From Stramenopiles sp. TOSAG23-3 (Eukaryota > Sar), in contig LT642187.1 of assembly GCA_900128585.1 (NCBI GenBank), positions 8,164-32,357 of the forward strand: a DNA stretch of 24,194 bases. Direction: 5' to 3'. This document shows, one piece after another, positions 18,614 through 24,194 of the stretch (its first letter is position 1; each line of letters starts with the position of its first letter). The notes under the pieces are model-generated. The model did no database searches and was not told the origin of the DNA. It saw only the letters and a program-made list of their open reading frames with translations. Both the position numbers and the translations under genes were made by a program.

Positions 18614-18961
18614 ATGGAGTCGTTTGAGGATTACAATATATACGGGGACGAAAGGCTTTACGAAGATGGTCAGACGAAAGTGATGGCGCCCACATGGTTG
18701 AAGCGGCTCCCCAGACAATCGCGTGGAAAGTCGGAGTATAAGATCAAACGAATGCTAAAACATATCAATTTGGCGGAGGGTGGAGTGCGGTTTAGGGTTC
18801 ATGTAACGGGTAACTCAAAGCCGCAATCAGTGTTTCAGCGGGAATCGACCCGGGCACCGGTGATGACACCCAACGAAAAATCTAAGAAAACACTCGATGT
18901 GTTGGGAAGAATACTATCTTCCGTTTCGTGCACCACGATTCTGCTCAAATTTTTGTTATAA
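18614..18961 (+). CDS. hypothetical 115-residue protein, probably a truncated gene
   Basis: Starts at ATG 18614 (ATCAATGGA). The first 75 or so residues are hydrophilic and basic, with an acidic Y-rich beginning (ESFEDYNIYGDERLYEDG) and a strand-like GVRFRVHVTG (about 61-70). I do not recognise a family. The last 40 or so residues are read from the antisense of the surface repeat gene (18835-18961), where the other strand clearly codes a repeat. The native C-terminus has therefore probably been lost, and this ORF ends by chance. The whole may be a gene fragment rather than a working gene. Confidence 0.45.
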   Translation: MESFEDYNIYGDERLYEDGQTKVMAPTWLKRLPRQSRGKSEYKIKRMLKHINLAEGGVRFRVHVTGNSKPQSVFQRESTRAPVMTPNEKSKKTLDVLGRILSSVSCTTILLKFLL

Positions 18962-21859
18962 TTCCCAACCACGTCTTTTACGGCAAATTCCATGACAAAC
19001 AATTGTACCGGAGTGCCGTCACCAAGCTGCTGATCGCCACCGCCTTTTGTATTAGAAATAGCGATTGCCTTTGCCCGCTGGTGTTCTTGTAATTGTAACT
19101 CCATCTGAACGGAAATGCCGTCTTTTACAGTTGAACTGGTGATTTGTATCTTTAAATCCCCTTCAAGATCTTCAATGTATATGTTGTTCATATTAATCTC
19201 CGAAAGAAGCGTTTCGCTGGCCGTTAATAAAAGCAATCCGGTCCCGTAGTCTAAGTCTGCTTGCAGTATTGTCGGTTTTAGCGTATCTGGTATCTCTGTT
19301 AATGCGCTTACGACAGGCAAATTGTTAAAATTTCCAGCAATATCTCTGGCAGCATTATCAAGAACTTCGATGTAAAGCGCCGATCCATCTCCAGTTGTGA
19401 GACCTGATGCAAATATTGCTTTTATCCTATCACTTTCGAGAAGTTGGTACACGAGGAGAGATGTATCGTTGGCGGAAATCATCGTCATCTCTACTATACC
19501 AATCTGCCATATGTTGGATGAATTCTGGGGCAGCAAGGCATCCGCAGTTGCATTCAATAGCCTCATCTGCTTATTGTCAATGTAATAAAGAGGGGACAAG
19601 TCCAGCACCTCACTAAACTTGATTTTGACCAATCCCGTACTGTACTCCAATGTACCACTTTCCACTTTAGGTGCAACATTGTCATCTGTTTCAGATAATA
19701 AAAATGTTTGTGCGTTCACATTCTCATTTTGTGCCACGTCTTTGATAGCGCCGGGAAGAAACACAATATATGCAAACCCGTAAAAATATACTGTATTGTT
19801 TGTCGTTATGTTTGTTGAAGCATTGAAAATCGATGATGTTATACTGAATGTGTCGCCACCCTTTGTTCCACTGTATGGAATTATTAGTGCTCTGGTAGTG
19901 TCAGGTATGTTCCCAGCAACATTCAGTGTATCACCATTAGCAGCCCTTGCCCCCATTAACGACAGTGACAACGCACTAGTAAGCGCATTGTTCCCGACAT
20001 CCGCGTAACTTAAATTCGTAATATAAATTTTGCTAAAGTCAATTTCTGTGTACGGTGTCAAGTCAAGAATCAACAGGGTGGGCATTCCCTCTAAGTTTTG
20101 CGTCCGTGAGATCTATTCCATGTTCTGTGCCGTTGCTTATATAAATATCAGACAAATTTAACTTCGCCTTTTCAAGGCTGTCCACTGTTTCATTGAAGGT
20201 GAGGTGAAGTTCTCCTGTCCCGAAGAACACAGTCGAGTTAATCAACAGAGGTGGTGTCTCATCCGCAAGCACACGCAACGTGTTCGTGTGCGTAGACAAC
20301 TCTCTGTAGGCACACGGAGACCCGCTTATGTCTGAAAAGGCGCCAGGTAAAACACGGAGGTACAGAGCGGTGCCATCACCGCCAGGCGTTGCAGACATCC
20401 TGATTGCGTGAACACGATGAGCTTCCAGCATAGTCAATGACGCATTTCTAGTAGTAGCAATATCTACTGTTGCCCCTGTTAATCGCACGCATCTAGTAAC
20501 ATTTTGGTTTGAATGGTTTGTACCCGTAAATCCTTCACAGGGGAGAGAGCTATGATTGGCCAGTATTACCATACTTGTATTGTAGCTCAGTGTTGTGTCA
20601 AGTATTTCTGTGGCTGTTAGCCGCACAATGCCTTTGTTCAGGTCCACGGTGCCTTCTAGTATGACAGGTGGGGTGGTGTCTTGAATTTCTATTACAGTCG
20701 CGTTATTTGTTGTCCGTGCAAAGTTGCTTGACAAATCAATAGCACTTTCTTCACCCGCGTCGAATACCATGCCATCGCCATCACCACCAGGTGTACTGGA
20801 TAATCGAATCGCTTGAATACGTTGCAATTCCGTCATTTTGAGCCTAAGGGTGGTGCTGTCGGCTGCCTCAATTTTAGCAGCAGCTAGACTTAGCTCCTTC
20901 TGGCCACCCAGAGGAATTGGGTCGGGGTAGTGCTGGAGTTCAAATCCGTTAAAAGGCATCTTACTGTTTTTGTCTATACCAACAGCTTTCATTTCCACAA
21001 CAAACTGATAGTACGTTGTAAGCCCACCATCAGCAATGACGGCAGTCGATTGATTTGCAAAGAATGACATATTGTGCACTACGCCTCCAGTAAGCGAAGG
21101 GTTGTCACCGGGTGCGGGTGGAGTATCCGTGCCGCCCCCCCATTGAAAATTTGGGGTTACAACCCTGGTGCCATATGCATCAGTGCTCTTGAATTCTATA
21201 CCATTGGTAGATGATGCATCCGCAGAGTAATGGTATGTGGTTAATTTGTAGCGACCAGCTGCAAGTCCTTTGAATGCGAGTTTTAAGATACAGTCATCAT
21301 TGCAGTAAGCATATGTTTGCAACATTTGAGCATGCGGCGCCCAGAAGCCTTTAGCGAGGGGACTAATACTGGATATTGCATTATATCCGCGAAACCGTAC
21401 TGTAACACCGCCTTGTTGGTTGTCTTTGTCGGCGCATATATATTCCTCTTTCCAACCATCTACGGTAGCGCATGGGTACCGGTGCTCGTTTGGAACTGGG
21501 GTTGGATCAAACCACCCATTTTCGTCTGAGTCTACAAACTGCGTAAACCCTGACGAAGTTTGAGACGCTTCTTTAACGTAATCAATCATCAGCATTTGGT
21601 ATTTGCGCACTTTCCAATTGCCCAGAAACATCTTGGATGTATTGACTAGCAAAGCCGGGGTAGCGTCAATGGTTTCACTAGCAGTCAGATTAACAGAACC
21701 GTCGTTCAAATCTACTTCGACTTTAACAAAATATGGTGCGATTGTATCTGCAATTTCTTCGATACGGAAGTTTTGCAAATCATTGATATTGTTTTCACCC
21801 CTCCAAAATATTAACCAACAAAGGGCAAAACAAAGAGCAACCGATATCTTCTTCTTCAT
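18835..21859 (-). CDS. secreted surface protein with tandem beta-sandwich repeats, one frame break, truncated 3' end
   Basis: On the minus strand ATG 21859 opens a signal peptide (MKKKISVALCFALCWLIFWRG). An earlier in-frame ATG at 21898 would bury it. Repeats of roughly 110-150 residues follow. Each opens with D-x-x-x-P then L-D-x-x-x-G-x-x-x-L-T-x-x-E, and most close with A-x-D-x-x-G-N. Openings lie near 21755, 20680, 20265, 19680 and 19290. A sixth begins near 18910 but ends after SLGVIT. The first repeat contains a large insert (about 21550-20930) with a Ca-loop-like DSDENGWFD and a beta-sandwich appearance. Many N-x-S/T sites fit an extracellular protein. The frame breaks between 20100 and 20063; one nucleotide less there gives about 1007 residues. 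The repeats resemble those of big cell-surface proteins in algae and other protists; adhesion is inference. Confidence 0.75.
20063..20100 (-). other. frame break in the surface repeat gene
   Basis: The upstream frame reads through DLTDAKLRGNAHPVDS and stops (UGA) at 20065-20063. The downstream frame, which carries the remaining repeats, is +1 relative to it. Dropping one A of the AAAA run (20099-20096, minus strand) joins the frames. A +1 slip at TCT-TGA-C would too. Confidence 0.75.
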
Positions 21860-22633
21860 TCGTAAATTTAACGGAATGAATAATTCAATCACAATCAAAT
21901 CAAATCTTGCTTTTCGTAATCAAATATTGCATTAAAATCAGGTTAGAATCATCTCACTCATATTTTATTATAAGCCAATAGAAGATCATTAAATTAACGA
22001 ACTTATTAAGGAATTTAGTTTCAAAACGAAGTATATATGTTGTGTATATGTAAACATGAACACTTTGTTTTCAATTAAACTAATTTTTTATTCTATTATA
22101 AATGCTATTTGGTGATTAATTAATTGTAAAAAAAGTGACAAAGGAATTCTCCACAAATAAACAGAAGCATAACTGCGTTACTCTTGAAACAGACATTCAA
22201 ACTAAATTTATAAAATACACATTTCCTTAATAGGAGAATTCAGATGCAAAGAACAATTTTGAATTTTGGTTTTCATAGTTAATATACCTTTAAACGTATT
22301 CGTTTGAATAAATTGCCTATCATTGAATATATACCAAAAGACCTTTATAACATATACACAGCATAATACATATTCATAGCGGGTATTTGTTTTTTTTATT
22401 ATGGCGCGCGCGCGCACGGCGGGTTTTTTTGGGGCTGGCGGCTGGCTCGGAGCGACTTTCACATTAAAAGTAAACTTTTTGAATTTTGAATTCACATTAA
22501 ATAGAAACAGAACTCACTTTTCTTGCCTTTCCCATGCAATTTTCAACTGGCTAAATATAAGTATATATTTATGGTAAATACGTTGGTCTTTTAATTGGGT
22601 TTGTGCGCGCGTGTGTGTGCTTGTTGAAGTGTC
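21860..22633. other. divergent intergenic region
   Basis: AT-rich sequence between the surface repeat gene (-) and the ankyrin-GNAT gene (+). It includes an isolated GC-rich patch with alternating CG (about 22402-22455). A GTGCGCGCGTGTGTGTGC run lies 13-30 nt upstream of the 22634 start. Both promoters should lie here. No ORF is convincing. Confidence 0.6.
22402..22455. other. GC-rich patch with alternating CG
   Basis: GGCGCGCGCGCGCACGGCGGG, then a T7 run and GGGGCTGGCGGCTGGCTCGG, inside DNA that is otherwise strongly AT-rich. The alternating purine-pyrimidine part could adopt Z-DNA. Purpose unknown. Confidence 0.6.
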
Positions 22634-23548
22634 ATGGCAGCCGTTGGCGGAGGTGTTTCAAAAGGCCAAGCGTTGCTCGATGCAGTGTGCTACCATAAAG
22701 TAGGTAGAGTTCGGGAATTATTAGGTGAAGGTGTGGACCCAAACCATGCAGTTATAATTAACGGCGGGGCTGATTGCGTTCAGCCCACCACACCACTCTG
22801 CATGGTTGTATTCTGTATCAGCGACTGCCTGCTCACCGACAAGGATCAGATGGAGTTCAAAGATATTGCGAAATTATTAGTTCAAGCAGGTGCGGAGACA
22901 GGAGATGCGCTGAAAATGGCCGAAGAACGATACCGTTACGATGGGAAAATTACGGACGACACGGAGCTAGATTTGTTGCACCAGGTACTGCAAGTCGTTG
23001 CTGTAGGAAAATTACAGAATTTCAACGAAGTGCACATTCGACCTGGGTCGAGCGAAGATTTGGATTCTATTGTGAAGCTTACGTTCGCGCTGGCCAACGA
23101 AACCGAGCAAGGTTTGGTCTTGGACGAGGCGCGAACTCGGGTGGGTGTAGGTGCGGGGTTGATAGACCGTGCTGAGACGGAACCACGGAGTGGAAGGTTG
23201 AGGCCTCGGTACTGGGTAGCGTCGATTCCGAGTGGAGACAACGGGTGCGGTAGGGTCGATGTTGGTTTTGTTGCAAGCAGCCCAGAGTGGTCGGACTGGT
23301 GGGGTTGTGAGTACTGGTGGATAACGTCCGTGTATGTTGCCCCCCAGTGTCGTCGGCTTGGGGTGGGCAAACGGCTGTTTAAAGCAGTCTTTGCCTCTGC
23401 CGACGATGCAAATGTACAGACGGTTAATTTACGAGTAGAAAAAGACAACGAAAGCGCAAAAAGGTTTTACGAAGCGGTCGGTTTTAAAATTGATGATTCA
23501 CACCACGTACTGTCGAAAGGAAAGCGGCCTGATGGGTCTAGCATTTGA
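22634..23548 (+). CDS. ankyrin-GNAT fusion acetyltransferase
   Basis: A 304-residue protein starting at ATG 22634 (GTCATGGCA). The N-terminal part (about 12-100) reads as ankyrin repeats: ALLDAVCYHKVGRVRELL, GEGVDPNHA, TTPLCMVV, then IAKLLVQAGAE. The C-terminal part (about 134-288) is a GCN5-related N-acetyltransferase. It shows HIRPGSSEDLDSIVKL at the start, the YWWITSVYVAP strand (227-237), the acetyl-CoA pyrophosphate loop R-R-L-G-V-G-K (240-246), and NLRVEKDNESAKRFYEAVGF (265-284) as motif B. The W-W-I-x-S-V-Y-V wording is typical of bacterial stand-alone GNATs, so the enzyme half may have been acquired and fused to an ankyrin module. The substrate is unknown; ankyrin repeats may choose a protein target. 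Confidence 0.87.
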   Translation: MAAVGGGVSKGQALLDAVCYHKVGRVRELLGEGVDPNHAVIINGGADCVQPTTPLCMVVFCISDCLLTDKDQMEFKDIAKLLVQAGAETGDALKMAEERYRYDGKITDDTELDLLHQVLQVVAVGKLQNFNEVHIRPGSSEDLDSIVKLTFALANETEQGLVLDEARTRVGVGAGLIDRAETEPRSGRLRPRYWVASIPSGDNGCGRVDVGFVASSPEWSDWWGCEYWWITSVYVAPQCRRLGVGKRLFKAVFASADDANVQTVNLRVEKDNESAKRFYEAVGFKIDDSHHVLSKGKRPDGSSI

Positions 23549-23663
23549 AAAGAACGAGGTGCACAGGTTATGATGTACATTGCCCTGCTGCTTAAGAGTG
23601 TAACATTAAAATTTCTCCTCTTTTACGCATATCTACTCCTTTTTGTCCATTTAACAAGAAGTA

Positions 23664-23669
23664 ATAAAT
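23664..23669 (+). terminator. possible polyadenylation signal AATAAA
   Basis: AATAAA about 115 nt after the ankyrin-GNAT stop codon. A fair position for a poly(A) signal, but unproven. Confidence 0.35.
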
Positions 23670-23869
23670 AGAAGAGAGAAAGAAGAATTTTTTTTAAATC
23701 ACGAATTTTCTCATGGTTCTGTGTTCTGTTCTTTATAAAAAAAATAAAGAGAAAAAGAAGAAAAAAGTAAATAATAAAGTAATAAAGAAGAAATTATTAA
23801 TATTATATTATAGTAGTATTAATAGAAGACTAGATCATCATGAAGAAGAGAAGAATAAATAAAATAAAA

Positions 23870-24090
23870 GAAGAAGAAAGGAATATTATTATAAAAAAGG
23901 AAGAAGAAGAAGAATGAAGAAGAAGAAGAAGAAAAAAAAAGAAGAAGAAAAAAAAAGAAAGAAGAAGAAAGAAGAAGAAACAAGAAGAAAAAAGAAGAAG
24001 AAAGAAGAAGAAAAAAAAGAAGAAAAAAAAGAAGAAGAAAGAAGAAGAAGAAGAAAGAAGAAGGAAGAAGGAAGAAGAAGGAAGAAAAAA
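23870..24090. repeat. GAA/GAAA polypurine microsatellite
   Basis: About 220 nt of nearly pure A/G on the plus strand, made of GAA, GAAA and GGAA units. Open frames on both strands here are K/E or F/S low-complexity artefacts. Confidence 0.93.
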
Positions 24091-24194
24091 TTATGAAAAT
24101 TATTATTATAACATAACACAGTATGTGACAGTTAATTTTTTTAGAAGACGACAGAAGAAGAAGAAAGAATGAAGAAGAAGAAGAGGAGGAGGTG

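Larger units (their letters stand above)
23549..24194. other. 3' flank and long polypurine region
   Basis: After the GNAT stop there is about 110 nt of ordinary sequence, an AATAAA at 23664-23669, and then increasingly purine-rich DNA to the window end. No gene. Confidence 0.7.

Noticed and set aside
4238-21859. A genome-wide programmed frameshift code explaining all frame breaks
   Set aside because: The breaks are in different directions and contexts (C13, G15/insert, AACAGAT, AAAA), two at homopolymers; indel errors or local events explain them better than a Euplotes-like rule.
23914-24119. K/E and F/S ORFs on both strands
   Set aside because: Direct translation of the GAA polypurine microsatellite.

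Overview
This is nuclear DNA from an intron-poor, unicellular-type eukaryote. Coding stretches are long, single-exon and close to balanced in GC. The gaps between them are AT-rich and full of strand-biased polypyrimidine/polypurine tracts (TTTC, CTT, GAA). Start codons sit in Kozak-like contexts, with GCCGCCATGG at 1901-1910 as the clearest case. Protein content is eukaryotic: an STE/MAP3K-like kinase, a PX domain, EF-hands, a Cid1-type nucleotidyltransferase, SH3 and ankyrin. The large algal/protist-style surface repeat protein and the SKICH-like domain would suit a stramenopile or similar protist, for example a labyrinthulomycete. That placement is a weak guess.

Layout, left to right: a 7-TM GPCR-shaped protein (466-1458, +); a bacterial-looking EamA/DMT transporter (1907-2935, +); a Q/N-rich SKICH-TUTase gene in three frame segments (4238-8569, +); a secreted NHL/PAL-like beta-propeller (8925-10001, +); a 1325-residue kinase with W-rich repeats, SH3 and ankyrin (10807-14784, +); a small PX protein (15112-15582, -); an EF-hand protein with one frame break (16408-18184, +); a short unknown ORF (18614-18961, +) that runs antisense into the cut-off end of a secreted repeat protein (18835-21859, -, one frame break); and an ankyrin-GNAT acetyltransferase (22634-23548, +). 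The right end is a long GAA-type purine tract. I saw no rRNA, tRNA, CRISPR array or transposase.

The genes do not form an obvious pathway. Several look like signalling or surface parts: 7-TM receptor, MAP3K-like kinase, EF-hand, PX, surface repeat protein.

The most unusual points are: (1) a perfect 80-bp inverted repeat, one copy upstream of the TUTase start and one inside its ORF where the frame changes; (2) an unfamiliar SKICH + TUTase fusion with a prion-like N-terminus; (3) a kinase carrying a W-E-x-E-H-G-E-type tandem repeat plus SH3 and ankyrin; (4) single-nucleotide frame breaks in otherwise good genes, one of them exactly inside an EF-hand loop; (5) an apparent rearrangement breakpoint where two convergent genes are both truncated.
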